Shown here: in pieces, positions 20,544 to 30,868 of the stretch
How positions within the stretch are numbered: position 1 is the first letter of the stretch
Layout: each line of letters opens with the position of its first letter
Origin: Gracilaria domingensis
Lineage: Eukaryota > Rhodophyta > Florideophyceae > Gracilariales > Gracilariaceae
Assembly (NCBI GenBank): GCA_022539475.1
Contig: VCMS01000002.1
Span: 336,672 to 400,671, forward strand
Length of the DNA: 64,000 nucleotides
Reading direction: 5' to 3'
Notes under the pieces: model-generated
The model's input: the letters and a program-made list of their open reading frames with translations, nothing else
Told to the model about the DNA's origin: nothing
The model's database searches: none
Translations under genes and position numbers: made by a program

Positions 20544-21803
20544 TTACGGCATTGAAAGTGCTACACAACCTTGCTGCTCGTTCCTTGCCGAAACGGCGAC
20601 AGCACCGTTTCCGTTTTGACCAAACTTGCCACGGCCCTTTTGTCCACGCGCGTAGCGTGAGCGACCACTAGACCCACCTCTGTTGGAACCTCCCTTTCCA
20701 TTCGGGGCACCGTTCATAGACGTGGTGCTATTCGCGTATGGGGAGGAGTTAACAGAGTTGGCAGGTGTAGAAACATTGCTCTCAACGGGACGCATCTGGC
20801 CATTTCTTCGTTCAATGGCAGGTGACTTTGTCGACCCCCTGTCCTGTACAGGTTCTTCGCGCTTGGAAACATTGACATTATCGCCGCCGCGACGCTTCTT
20901 TCGACGCGTGTTAACCTTGGAGGATTCTGCGCGTTCGTTTGATTTGTTCGCTGGTGGTGCGGATGGAGGTTGAGGTGCATTGCCACGAGGCTTGCTACGA
21001 CCTCCTCGCACGGCGGCTTTTGCCTTCTTTCTCTCATCTCGTTCGCGTCGGCGTGCGCGCACGTCCTCCATGAGCGGAGTGATGACCTGTTTCTTTGCGG
21101 CGCTATTCTCGTTTTCATTTGCGCCGGGACGGGCGACAATGGTGGAGGCGGACGCAAGGGTGGCGGCAAGTTCGTTCTGCTCACGCTCGGCGTCGCCCTT
21201 GAGTTCGGCCAAAAATGTGAGGTAGTCGGGGTCGTTTTCGATGGTACCTTCCAGCGAAGAAGGAGGACGACGTCTGTTAAGAGGGGGAGTGGACTGGTAC
21301 ATGGCGCGCTCAACACGTGCGTAGTAGTCAGTGCCGCATTGAAGCGAGCTATCAACGGTCTTGGCGGTGTCAACGAACTTGAAGGCGTCAAATTGATGGA
21401 AGAAATTGCTGGCATCTTCCAGTTTCTCGAACGCCAAGTACGCAATGGAATGCCTGACAACCTGGGCGGAACGCTTGACAGCGCCAACAGCCTCAACCTT
21501 GCCTGGGTAGTACGCGGTCCACAACGCTTTATCGGCGCCGTTGGGGTCGGCATACGAGCTGAATTGCTCGGCCGTGAGCGTCGGAGGCAATCGTCGCACA
21601 ACAAGCTTAACGGCAATGGTAGGCGGAGGCGGTCTCTTCCTCGCTCTGTTTTTCGGGCGCGGGCGCGAACGTGTGGCAGCTTGTTGTGGGGGGGGCGGAC
21701 GTGGGGGCCGACGACGCTGACGGGCGCCGTTGGGCGGCGCACGAGACGAGCCCCCCGCACGGTCGCTGGCGGCACGACCTCGCCGAGCGGGAGCTCTATC
21801 CAT
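20544..21803 (-). CDS. UPF3: UPF3, nonsense-mediated mRNA decay factor
   Basis: UPF3 links the exon-junction complex to UPF2/UPF1 in nonsense-mediated decay. The 419-residue protein starts at the ATG 21803-21801. The Smg4/UPF3 RRM-like domain is at residues about 63-165: KLVVRRLPPTLTAEQFSSY, SIAYLAFEKLEDASNFFHQF, VEAVGAV-type linker, and the following VERAMYQSTP and EGTIENDPDYLTFLAELK. The rest is low complexity, with Arg/Lys-rich, then Asn/Ser/Gly-rich parts and RGG-like repeats near the end (GGSNRGGSSGRSRYARGQKG). The last codons lie in a duplicated non-coding repeat, so the C-terminus may be recent. Divergent from DPH5. Confidence 0.88.
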   Translation of the reverse strand: MDRAPARRGRAASDRAGGSSRAPPNGARQRRRPPRPPPPQQAATRSRPRPKNRARKRPPPPTIAVKLVVRRLPPTLTAEQFSSYADPNGADKALWTAYYPGKVEAVGAVKRSAQVVRHSIAYLAFEKLEDASNFFHQFDAFKFVDTAKTVDSSLQCGTDYYARVERAMYQSTPPLNRRRPPSSLEGTIENDPDYLTFLAELKGDAEREQNELAATLASASTIVARPGANENENSAAKKQVITPLMEDVRARRRERDERKKAKAAVRGGRSKPRGNAPQPPSAPPANKSNERAESSKVNTRRKKRRGGDNVNVSKREEPVQDRGSTKSPAIERRNGQMRPVESNVSTPANSVNSSPYANSTTSMNGAPNGKGGSNRGGSSGRSRYARGQKGRGKFGQNGNGAVAVSARNEQQGCVALSMP

Positions 21804-22104
21804 GATGACGGGGGTGCGTCGACGACTGGCGCTTACATTGGACGCTCGCTCGACTGGAATGGGGGGGATGCCGCGGCGAGTGGGCGAGGGTGACGCGCTG
21901 CGTCAGCTGCTGTCGCTGTGGCGCTGAACTGAACTGAATTTCGCGCGCGGCGCGTGGTGGTCGTGTGCTGCTGCTCGCGGTCGCGATTTTCGCCGTTTTT
22001 GCAGGCCGCTGTTGCTTTCCTCACCGTCACATGCCGCGGCCCCTGCGCTGCGTCTCTCAATCAAGTGGGCTCTCGTTTATGTACAGAGCGGCGTCCGTGA
22101 CGAT
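21804..22104. promoter_or_regulatory. divergent promoter, UPF3 / DPH5
   Basis: A 301-base GC-rich spacer between the UPF3 and DPH5 start codons. No TATA box is evident. It probably serves both genes. Confidence 0.4.
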
Positions 22105-22935
22105 ATGAGCGGCGAGTCAGGCCTGCACATCATCGGGCTCGGTCTTGGCGATGAAAAGGACATCACGCTGCGCGGGCTTGAGCTCATCAAGTCCGCCTCT
22201 CAAGTATTTCTAGAGGCGTACACCTCCATCCTCTCGGTTTCAGCGCAGCAGCTTCAGGATTTCTACGGCCGTCAGGTCACAGTTGCCGATCGCGAGTTCG
22301 TCGAAGAGCGCGCAGAGCTCATTCTTGACGCTGCCAGTCGCCCTGGTGGAGCCGCCTTTCTGGTCGTGGGTGATCCGTTTGGTGCCACTACTCATTCCGA
22401 CTTGTGGCTTCGAGCGCGCGAACGATCTATTCCCGTCAATGTCGTGCACAACGCCAGCATAATCAACGCCGTCGCTGTCACCGGTTTGCAGCTTTATCAG
22501 TTTGGCCAAGCCATTAGCATTTGCTTCTGGACAGAGACAGATCGCCCTACAAGCTACTACCCTAAACTGCTTTCTAATCGCAAGCTCGGTATGCATACTC
22601 TGTGTCTTCTTGACATCAAGGTAAAGGAACCCTCTCTTGAAAGCTTGGCGCGCGGCAAGAAGGTCTACGAGCCACCGCGGTACATGACCGTCAACCAGGC
22701 GGTGGAACAGCTGCTTGAGATTGACAGCTTGCTTGGGTGTAATGAGCTTGATGAAACATCCATGGCTGTCGGTGTTGCTAGGATTGGACAGCCAGATCAA
22801 CTCATCGTCTATGCTTCACTCGCTAAGCTCCTGAAAGTTGACTTCGGTCCCCCTCTACACTCTCTCATCATCCCAGCTCGCGACTTGCATTTTCACGAAG
22901 TAGAAGTGCTCAACTGCTTCAAACCTTCCCCATGA
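22105..22935 (+). CDS. DPH5: diphthine synthase (methyl ester synthase) DPH5
   Basis: DPH5 methylates the modified histidine of elongation factor 2 with S-adenosylmethionine during diphthamide synthesis. From the ATG at 22105 it has 276 residues, near the usual 270-290. Marks: LHIIGLGLGDEKDITLRGLE (residues 6-25), VFLEAYTSIL, LVVGDPFGATTHSDLWLRA, VVHNASIINAVAVTGLQLYQ, FGQAISICFWT and the C-terminal GPPLHSLIIPA before LHFHEVEVL. These cover the SAM-binding and substrate loops. An upstream in-frame extension lacks an ATG and was dropped. No intron. A stem-loop follows the stop after 13 bases. Confidence 0.95.
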   Translation: MSGESGLHIIGLGLGDEKDITLRGLELIKSASQVFLEAYTSILSVSAQQLQDFYGRQVTVADREFVEERAELILDAASRPGGAAFLVVGDPFGATTHSDLWLRARERSIPVNVVHNASIINAVAVTGLQLYQFGQAISICFWTETDRPTSYYPKLLSNRKLGMHTLCLLDIKVKEPSLESLARGKKVYEPPRYMTVNQAVEQLLEIDSLLGCNELDETSMAVGVARIGQPDQLIVYASLAKLLKVDFGPPLHSLIIPARDLHFHEVEVLNCFKPSP

Positions 22936-22948
22936 ACGTTACACTGCC

Positions 22949-22981
22949 ATCATTGGCATGAAGCAAAGATATGCCAATGAT
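22949..22981 (+). terminator. stem-loop after the DPH5 stop codon
   Basis: A perfect inverted repeat with 11-base arms (22949-22959 and 22971-22981) and an 11-base loop begins 13 bases after the DPH5 stop. It could shape the mRNA 3' end. In a nuclear gene this is only a suggestion; the label terminator is used for lack of a better one. Confidence 0.3.
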
Positions 22982-24579
22982 CTTGGTAGAAACTATAATA
23001 CACAAGCTTGTTGCTCCTTTCATGGCATTCCTTCTTAACAAGGGTTCCACATCAACTTGTCGAGTTCACTCATTGTTGGCTACAAATCTTGGTAACATCG
23101 GAACGGCAATCTTGTCAGTGACGAGCATCCGAACGGCATGGAGGGGCCCGGTCGATCAGGGGCACGTGCCCAATCTGCACTGCTGTTGGGACAGGAGCTG
23201 AACGATATGCGAAGCATATCCAATGAGACCAAAGGCAGTTAAGGTCACGAAAAGAATGTGGATCTCGTTTCGCACTACGTGCGCTCGCGTGGGACGGCGT
23301 TTGGGCTTGAAGAGAAAACAGTTTACGGACTTCAAAGGAGACTTCTTTCTCAATACTTCGGCATATGATAAAAGTTTTATGAAGGGACTAGTGGACAGCC
23401 GAGAATTTTGTCTTACAGGGCACGTGAAAACGAGATCCTTCTGTATATTTGTGTAGTGTGGAGGCTGCATAAACCGGCTGCAAAAGTATTGAAAACAACA
23501 ATAGTAGGGCTTTTTGCTCTGATATTCGCATGAATAGATGCAGTGGCAAAAGAAGGGAAAGAGCTCTACTTTGGCACTGACATCGGCGCAGCTTTCGACG
23601 AAGGGGAAAAAATACAGCAGCGGGCAAGCGTTGGTATCAAATGGGGAAACTGTTTCTGTACGTGTAGCTAAACAATTCTCGGATGGCGACAAGAAGCGGT
23701 TCTAAGTCAAGTTCCGTGCGAATGTTTGGAATATACGACATGTTGTCTGTATTCCAACCTTTTTTTGACTCCTTCAGTAAGCTTAAGTGTCCACCATTGT
23801 TGATCTTGCCATGGTATCACACGACCGGATAACTCCGATCGGTTGATTGGAACGGAACCATGATAACCTGTACAAGAAAGTACCACAAACTCCGTGATCC
23901 AGGCGAGAATGAACTTGGCCACTCTTTGACTAAGCGATCCAAACTCAGGACCGATTCTGTAACGGGTTCGCAAGAGAGTACAGAAACTACAAACAAAATA
24001 TACGCGAACAGGACCTGCATCTGGGGCGCAGAGCTTGCAATCACACCCAGCTTGTTCTTTTTTCTGTTTCCGGTTTGAACTGGATCTGGCTTTGGTATCC
24101 ACATCAGGTTTTCTCTGAATCATCACGAAAGCAAAACAAGCGGAATATAACGCTATATCAAAACTATCTTGTGGACTGGTGTTTCTTTCGCCCAGACATT
24201 GCCAGTTTACGATTGCACCTTTGATCCAGTACGCCTCATGTGACTCAAGCTGCTGCAACAGGCGCATAGCAGCAAAGCGCCTGTCCCACACGAAGCTGAA
24301 CGTTCTTTTCCGCGCATCTCACAGCGAGGCATACTACGCCTCGCTTGTACGATGAGATAAAGCGAGCAATCACAAGAAGAGTGTAGAGGTAGATGTAAAG
24401 AACTTGGTTTTCTTTTAGGTGATGTGTACGTGCAGCTTACGCATATCTATAGGGCAGAAGTTTGATTACACAGCTGTTTGTATCTGCCAGAGGGAAGAAA
24501 AAACTTGAACGGAGCATGACGGCGCACGAAATCCAAAAAAGAGTGGAGAAGAAGAAGAACGAGCAGAGGGAAGGTAGCT
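22982..24579. other. long spacer, no gene supported
   Basis: About 1.6 kb without a recognised gene. A frame on the minus strand (24267-23707, 186 residues from its first ATG) has a Cys-rich patch CDCKLCAPDAGP but no family resemblance. A second minus frame at 23156-23692 is similar in quality. A short stem GCGAGGC/GCCTCGC lies near 24322-24345. The stretch may hold decayed coding sequence. Confidence 0.35.
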
Positions 24580-25626
24580 TTAAGCCATGGAACCAGCCAC
24601 AATCTCAGAAATCTCCTGAGTAATAGCGGCTTGCCTTCCTCTATTGTACGTCAAGCTCAAATCCTTGCTCAATTCTTTGGCGTTGTCCGACGCATTGGAC
24701 ATGGCCGACATACGGGCCGCAAGCTCCGAAGCGACAGATTCTTGCAGGGTGCGTAGAATCTGGCCATTCAAATACAAGGGAAGGATTGCATTAAGAATTT
24801 GAAGTGGATCTTGCTCAAAAATCATGTCCGATGGGAAGGCTGGTGCATCGGCATTCTGAATGGTCTCCACCTTGACTCCCAATTTTCCGTCCTCCGTAGT
24901 GAGTTGAAAGATCTCGTCCTCGTCGGATTCAATTCCCTGAGGCGAGAGCGGGAGCATAGTACGCACAGAAGCTTCCGACGCAATGAGCGAGACGAAGCGC
25001 GTGTAGACCAACTCGACGCGATCGACGTCGCCAGACAGGTATTCCGCAAGCAGCTCTTCCGAAATAGCGGTGGCCTGCTCAGCCGTGGGCGCCTGGGTGC
25101 ACATAAAATGACGACGAATGACAGGCCCGCGGGACTTGAAGAACATCTGCCCCTTGTTGCCGACGGTAACCAGTTCAACCTCAATGCCCTGTTTTTGCAG
25201 CTCCTCCGCTCTGGCCTGGGCCTTCTTGATGACGTACGAGTTGTAGCCGCCGCACAGGCCGCGATCGCCACTAATGAGCACGAGCACAACCTTGTTCGCC
25301 TCGCGCTGCGCCAGCAGGGGCAAATCGGTGTAGTCTGTATTGAGGCGCTTGATGAGGTTTCCCAGCACCTGCTGCAGCGTCTCCGAGAACGGGCGCGTCC
25401 GCAGCACAGCGTCCTGCGCACGGCGCACCTTGGCGGCCGCGACGAGACGCATGGCGTCGGTGATCTTCTGCGTGTTCTTGACGGACGTAATGCGATCACG
25501 AATCTCGCGCAGTTGTCCGGCGCCCATGCGCACGGGCGCGGTGCGCGGACACACGACGCTGGTGCGCGACTGCGAGGGGACGAGGGCAACGCCCGTGAAT
25601 GAGGACACGAAACCGAGCGCGTTCAT
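24580..25626 (-). CDS. atpC: plastid ATP synthase gamma chain
   Basis: The central shaft of the chloroplast F1 motor. The 348-residue protein starts at the ATG 25626-25624. The first 33 residues fit a transit peptide, and the mature part opens with GAGQLREIRDRITSVKNTQK. Other marks are ITDAMRLVAAAKVRRAQ, VLISGDRGLCGGYNS and, at the C-terminus, LQESVASELAARMSAMSNAS plus LTYNRGRQAAITQEISEIV. The segment that carries the two thioredoxin-regulated cysteines in green plants is not there: the chain runs from DEDEIFQLTTEDGKLGVKVE without Cys, as known for red algae and cyanobacteria. No intron. It is followed on the same strand-side by the inositol monophosphatase gene, 238 bases upstream. Confidence 0.95.
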   Translation of the reverse strand: MNALGFVSSFTGVALVPSQSRTSVVCPRTAPVRMGAGQLREIRDRITSVKNTQKITDAMRLVAAAKVRRAQDAVLRTRPFSETLQQVLGNLIKRLNTDYTDLPLLAQREANKVVLVLISGDRGLCGGYNSYVIKKAQARAEELQKQGIEVELVTVGNKGQMFFKSRGPVIRRHFMCTQAPTAEQATAISEELLAEYLSGDVDRVELVYTRFVSLIASEASVRTMLPLSPQGIESDEDEIFQLTTEDGKLGVKVETIQNADAPAFPSDMIFEQDPLQILNAILPLYLNGQILRTLQESVASELAARMSAMSNASDNAKELSKDLSLTYNRGRQAAITQEISEIVAGSMA

Positions 25627-25864
25627 TTCGACGAGAGTGGCACAAGGAGAAGACGAAGGGGGGAAGCGACGGCGCGCGGGACAGCGCGTCGAAGGTAGCT
25701 GTCGCGACGCAGGCGGCGGACAAGCAATGCACGCGCGAGATGAACGGCGCAGCAGGGCGGCGCGCCAGCGGCGTGCGGCTCTGCGCGAGCTGCGCCGTTG
25801 AGCTCAACGCGCGCGGCGGCCAGCGCGCGCGCGCCACGTGGCCAGAAGTTGTGCCTTGAGGGCA

Positions 25865-26759
25865 TCAGAACAGGCGGTCGAGCAGCGCGGCGCGCAGCGC
25901 CGGCGTGAAGGCGAGCATGCTGCGACCGGTGAGCTCAAAGGGGCGGCGGCCGCCGCGCGGGTCGCCGCCGTGCACCTCGCCGCCGGCCTGCCGGATGAGC
26001 AGCACGCCGGCCGCCATGTCCCACGGCCACGGCCCGCGCTCGTACAGCAGGTCGACGCGCCCGCACGCCACGTTCGCCATGTTGAGCGCGCACGACCCCA
26101 GCATGCGCACGCACTGCGCGCCGCCGTCGAGCACCGTGCGCAGGTTGTCCACCACCCAGTCGCTCTTCTCCTTCGAGCGCTCCGAGCCCGCCTCCGTCGC
26201 CACGCACGCCGACGACAGCGACGAGACGCCCGAGACGTGGATGCGCCGCCCGTTCAGCTGCGACGGCGTCAGGTGCGTCGCCGTGAACAGCTCCTTGAGC
26301 AGCGGGTTGTAGATCACCGCCACGATGTGCCGCTTTTCGTACGTGAACGCGATGCTCACCGCGCACATGGGGATGCGGTGCACAACTGCCGAAAAACAAC
26401 CCTCTTGCAGTCAGTCGCCCGCTCACTCACCCGATCCAGCGCGCGCGCGCAGTGCACTACTTACAATTTGCGGTGCCGTCGATGGGGTCCACGATCCATG
26501 TGGGCGCGTCCGTCCACTCGGTGCCGCTCGCACTCTCCTCGCCAATGAACTCGTGATCGGGGAAGCGCTCGCGAATGCTGTCAAAGACCAGCGCTTCCAC
26601 CGCGTGATCGGTGTCCGTCACGGGGTCCGTCGCCGACTTGCGCCCATAGTCGTCGCTGCGCTCGGCGTTGAACGCCTCCTCGATCAGCGAGCCGCCCTTC
26701 TTCGCGATCGCCGTCGCGAACGACAGCAGCGATTCAGTGCCCTCCGCTGAGATATCCAT
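25865..26759 (-). CDS. inositol monophosphatase family, one intron
   Basis: A Mg-dependent phosphatase of inositol phosphates or related sugar phosphates. Exon 1 is 26759-26465 and exon 2 is 26385-25865; the 79 nt intron (26464-26386) has GTAAGT and GCAG ends. The spliced protein has 271 residues. Metal-binding motifs are GEES (73-76) and WIVDPIDGTANF (88-99, the last codon split by the intron), then VHRIPMCAVSIAF. The C-terminal motif is PWPWDMAAGVLLIRQAGGEV. Splicing restores the classic motif exactly, which makes the intron call firm. There is no transit peptide in front of the fold, so it is probably cytosolic. Confidence 0.92.
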
Positions 26760-27376
26760 GGCCGCGGTGCCCCCTCTTCGCGTCGTGCTTCCCCACCGGC
26801 CTTTGCGCGCGGACGAGCACTGAAACTAAAACTGCGAACGATTGATATTCCAATCGTTCGCAGTTTTAGTTTTAGTACGGAATAAATTAAACGCTGCATT
26901 GAATGCGCCATTAAACTAAGGTTAAATTGCGCGCACCTCATGGTCAGCACTTCCGCATCGTGCGCGAGGTCACAACGCCATGACGCAAAGTGTCAAACAT
27001 CCACAACTTGACGTGACGCGCTCATGTCATGCCGTGGTCCGCCGCTGCCAATGACGCGGAGAGTCGTGCCCTTGAAAGCTGTCAAAAGCTGGCCTGCCGC
27101 GCTCATCTCCCTTTCTCCGATTGCTCGTCAGTGCAAGCTGCTTCCCGAGCACCGCCGCCAACAACAAACCACCGCGAGTTCTTGTCAACGACGTGTATGA
27201 AAGCTAGCAGTTTGTCCCCGACATACACGTCACCGCCTGACGCCGCATCGACGTCGCCGCCATTTCGACCCATCACCATCAGCCCACTTGCAGCACAAAA
27301 TCGCATCGTCTATGTGTCAGACACTCGCCTTTTATATTTATAACAGCGCCAATACAGGAGCATAACACTAGAAAGT
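26760..27376. promoter_or_regulatory. spacer with a 22 bp perfect inverted repeat
   Basis: A 617-base spacer. A perfect inverted repeat with 22-base arms and a 6-base loop lies at 26823-26872 (arms 26823-26844 and 26851-26872), some 65 bases upstream of the inositol monophosphatase ATG. AT-rich TTAAAC blocks follow at about 26880-26930. It could be a factor-binding site or a small mobile-element remnant. Confidence 0.6.
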
Positions 27377-27943
27377 CTATTTGGAGCTGGCCAGCATCGC
27401 TCTGGGACACCCGCCACACTTCGAAACCTTCTCATCCACAATCGCAAACACATCCAACAGCTTGCCCGTATCAAGGTTTCTATTCCCGAGGCCAAACTCC
27501 TCACAGACCGCCCTCTCCTCGAAGAAGCCGTTGAAAGTCTGCATGCTCAGGCACCAATCTCGGTAGAACATGCGATGATTCACCACCACCCGGTGCGTCA
27601 AAACCAAATAGCAGAAGCACCACGCCGCGTTCTTCGGCGTCGTAGAGATACAAATGTCCGGCACCTGTTCCGCAATCGGTCCGTCGTCTCGTAGAGTACA
27701 CGGCGGCTTGAATTGCGTGCACACCCGACCGGATTGATCAATCAACGTCGGACAGCACGGCGACCCAATTGCCGACGCCGCGTCCAAATTGGACGGGCAT
27801 TGTGAATCGTCGCATCTCACACACGCCGATGGGCAGCATGCCGTACCCGTTAGTTGATTGTTTTCACATTCGGTGTCGAAAGCTGCATGTGTTGCAACTA
27901 CAAAAACGGCCGTCACCACCAAGATCGCGTACATGCACTTCAT
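27377..27943 (-). CDS. small secreted Cys-rich protein
   Basis: A 188-residue protein from the ATG 27943-27941. Residues 1-20 form a signal peptide (ending VVATHA). The mature chain has about 18 cysteines in clusters: TACCPSACVRCDDSQC, GSPCCP, then CWFC-like WCFCYL, and CGGCPRAM near the end. I know no family for it. Cysteine density and the signal peptide suggest an extracellular or cell-wall protein held by disulfides. A TATA box lies upstream. It has no introns. Confidence 0.6.
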   Translation of the reverse strand: MKCMYAILVVTAVFVVATHAAFDTECENNQLTGTACCPSACVRCDDSQCPSNLDAASAIGSPCCPTLIDQSGRVCTQFKPPCTLRDDGPIAEQVPDICISTTPKNAAWCFCYLVLTHRVVVNHRMFYRDWCLSMQTFNGFFEERAVCEEFGLGNRNLDTGKLLDVFAIVDEKVSKCGGCPRAMLASSK

Positions 27944-28082
27944 CGTGAGAGCACTAATGAGATGGAGAAAGGTGCGGAAGCCACTTGGTTTGTTGCTTTT
28001 GAATTCGATACGAGACGTGCGACGGGACGGTGGTGAACCGGGTGAGCGCGCGACTCTGGACGCACTATGTCAGGTGCTCGCC

Positions 28083-28090
28083 CTTTTATA
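28083..28090 (-). promoter_or_regulatory. TATA box of the small Cys-rich protein gene
   Basis: The minus strand reads TATAAAAG here, about 140 bases upstream of the ATG at 27943. It is the clearest TATA box in the window. Confidence 0.5.
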
Positions 28091-29792
28091 CCGCTAGCAA
28101 AGCTCTATAATCGTCAGTCGCCGCGCCGCCGCCCGCCGCCGCCGCCGCGCCACTAGATACTGACATGCATCATACGATGTTTGGTTTTATGCTACGCGCA
28201 GTTGACACCAATTACGTTTAACGTCCCTCTCTCGCTTTCTCATGTCATTCACCAGTCGCCACGTGGTGACGATCAAACTACGAGGCTTTGCTTTTTGAAT
28301 TGCTTTCCCGTGGCATGAGAAAGCCCCTTTTTTGGCGGGTAGACGTTTAGGGTTCATCCTATGAATGAGATGGCGAGGCGTTGAATTTGGATCGCTGCTG
28401 CATAGCGCGGTGCCATGAGGGCGTGTGTGTGGCGCCAATTGGAACATCTGCATGTGTTGCGAGTGTTGTGTGTGCAAAGGACGCGTGTGACGACGGGCCT
28501 TAACGGATGATGACGGCGGTGGCTGCGCGCGGACACGTCGGTTATTGCGGGTCGCCCGGACATGCATCGTCGTGCCACGTCCACGGGCTCCGTGCTCGCT
28601 CATACAGTAGGTTAGAAGGCTACTACGAGTACTGTACCTTCGCGTAGATAAGGCTAATCTTGGCCTGGCCCTTTCTTTCATCGCTGCCTTGAATGGAATC
28701 TTCCTCTGGACTGGGTTTCGTCCTGGTCATCATTGATCGTTGTTTCTTCTTCTTCAGGCAAGGCGAATTCAAACCCTTGCTGACGGTTTCATCGGTCAAC
28801 TTCCGACGGTTGCTCTATAATGGAGTAAATCGATTCAAGCCATTCGTGCTGTATCGTAACATGCACATCATGTGCCTCCAACCAACAATCTCGCGCGAAC
28901 TATCGTTCCATTTTGCGGGAATATCAACTTGTTTTCCAGCATCAACCCTTCAGCAACATCAACTTTTCTTCGCTCGAGACATTATTAATGTACACATACA
29001 TCCCGTCATGTGATTCCAGCCCCAGGGGCATAAGTTATGCCGGGCATAACTTATGCCCCTGGGGATATATAATATGCCGCATAACAGGTTTCATCGCATC
29101 AGGTTCAAAGTTTGAACCTGACTTGAACTTACATTCCCTGCGGAGCGTTGCTCCCGCCCGGAGCTCATATGATCAGCCAATAAAATTCGCTTCCGCTCTG
29201 ACAGATCATCTACCTGTACAGACTTGACAGACAACACAATTTTTGAGATCAGATATGAAGGTGCGGAGGTAGCTAGCCCTCGCCTACACCTTTGTAAATA
29301 ACTCTACCTTCGGTACCTTATGCAGGCAATGATTGGAGAGCTGGATGGTTCATTCATTCATTCATTCGTTCATTTTCATTCGTAATTTTGGAGGCGAAGG
29401 TAAGGATACCGTCGGTGCCGAAGGTAAAGGTTCAACCTCTAAGGTTATCCTTACCTCTTCACCTTTACAACTTCTATCACTATTAAGCGCCACTCGAACG
29501 ATTTAGGTTCATGGGATGACCCCACTACGTCCATCAAAGGGTAGCAGGAACGATAATATATAACGTCGGCAAGCGGAATCTGTTCATACTTGCTGGTCCA
29601 CATTTTGTCATTCTGTCTCAGTGGAGTTTCTTGACTGAGCGCTTTTTCGAAACTTTGGCGTGAAGAGTCTACCAGCAGCAGATATAGAGAGTTTAATCTC
29701 CTCCCGAAAGCGTCGTCCGAGGTGGATGCTTTTTGAGCTGAACAGATCTCAACCCCTTTTCACTGTCGTGATACACATTCTCGGAAAAAGGA
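28091..29792. repeat. long spacer with palindromes and simple repeats
   Basis: Bases 28120-28152 are a GCC repeat. A minus frame at 28187-28681 (164 basic residues) and a plus frame at 28693-29013 begin with ATGs 11 bases apart, but neither looks like a known protein. A perfect inverted repeat with 22-base arms and a one-base loop lies at 29020-29064, followed at once by an AT run GATATATAATATG that could be a TATA box. A 10-base palindrome lies at 29100-29120. A CATT repeat is at about 29349-29368. Confidence 0.5.
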
Positions 29793-30868
29793 ATGCAGAT
29801 CGCTGTGCCTGGATCTGGAAACGGTGGCTGCGCCACTGCGTTTGATTGGGCGAATCATGGCTACACCGTAAGTTTGTTCGACTTTGAATCCTTTCCTCAG
29901 ACAATTGCAGCAGTGAACACACACGGCGGCATCTATGCCGAAGGGCAACTTCAAGGTTTCGCACCGATCGCCTACGCTGGCCATGATATTGCACAAGCAT
30001 TGGATGGTGCCGATCTTATTTTCGCTGTCGGTCCAGCGTTCAGCACTCGCCCCTTTGCAGTAGCCTGCAAACCACATATAAAGCCTGGCCAGACTGTCAT
30101 CGTGTGTCCCAGCTCCTGTGGTGGCGCGATGAGTTTAAGAATGCAGCTGGTTTGGATCTGACCAGCACTAAACCGCTCGTCGCTGAGACATCTACATTGC
30201 CGTACGCTGTCCGAATTAGCGGTCCGGCTAAGGTTCATGTCTTCCTCAAGCTTAAAGGTGGCTTGTACATCTCCGCGTTACCATCCTCCGAATCGCAATG
30301 TGCCATCGACAAAGTCAAAAAAGTGTAGCCGGCGATGGGAGTAGCTACTAATGTAATGCAAACGATGCTGCAGAACGGCAATCCCATCATTCACCCAGCG
30401 ATTACGCTCTTGAATACTGCCGTAATCGAGGGTAAGGGGAGCCAGGTGTTGTTTTATGAGGAAGGTGTCACTCCATCCGTTGGCCGCGTGATAAAGGCTG
30501 TAGATGATGAACGTATAGCAATTGGGCACGCCTTTGGCGTGAATATCCTTTCTGACCCGGATATTGGCATCACGCAAGGCTATATGACCACGGCCACATA
30601 CGACGATGGTTACTCGAAATCTCCAGGATTTCGGGGTATCAAAGCCCAGAGCAGCCTCGACAATCGTTATTTTCACGAAGACGTGGGTTATAGTCTCGTC
30701 TTCATCAAGGACTTAGCACTCAAAGTCGGCGTGAAAACCCCGGTCATTGATGCAATCATCACCCTTGTGTCGAAAGTCATGGACCGAGATTACGGTGCGG
30801 AAGCTCCACGAACGATGGCATCGTTGGGTCTTGAGAGCAAGACGATTTCGGAGCTTCGCAAACTTTGA
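29793..30868 (+). pseudogene. opine (octopine/nopaline) dehydrogenase-like gene, broken
   Basis: Family enzymes reductively condense an amino acid with an alpha-keto acid using NAD(P)H. From the ATG at 29793 the Rossmann start is clear: MQIAVPGSGNGGCATAF, then GADLIFAVGPAF. The C-terminal part has ETSTLPYAVRISGP, NVMQTMLQNGNPIIHPAITL and LLNTAVIEG, the signature of the helical opine dehydrogenase domain. One base is missing at about 30130 relative to family phase (the frame changes before EFKNAAGLD), and a TAG at 30326-30328 stands where the family usually has Tyr-Pro. Two lesions make it a recent pseudogene. It is flanked by long spacers on both sides. Confidence 0.8.

Noticed and set aside
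23707-24291. Minus-strand frame of 194 codons with a Cys-rich patch
   Set aside because: The first codon is GTG, no motif is recognised, and the neighbouring strand has similar random frames.
28187-29013. Two divergent frames starting 11 bases apart
   Set aside because: Neither resembles a known protein and the compositions are biased (His/Arg-rich, Phe-rich).
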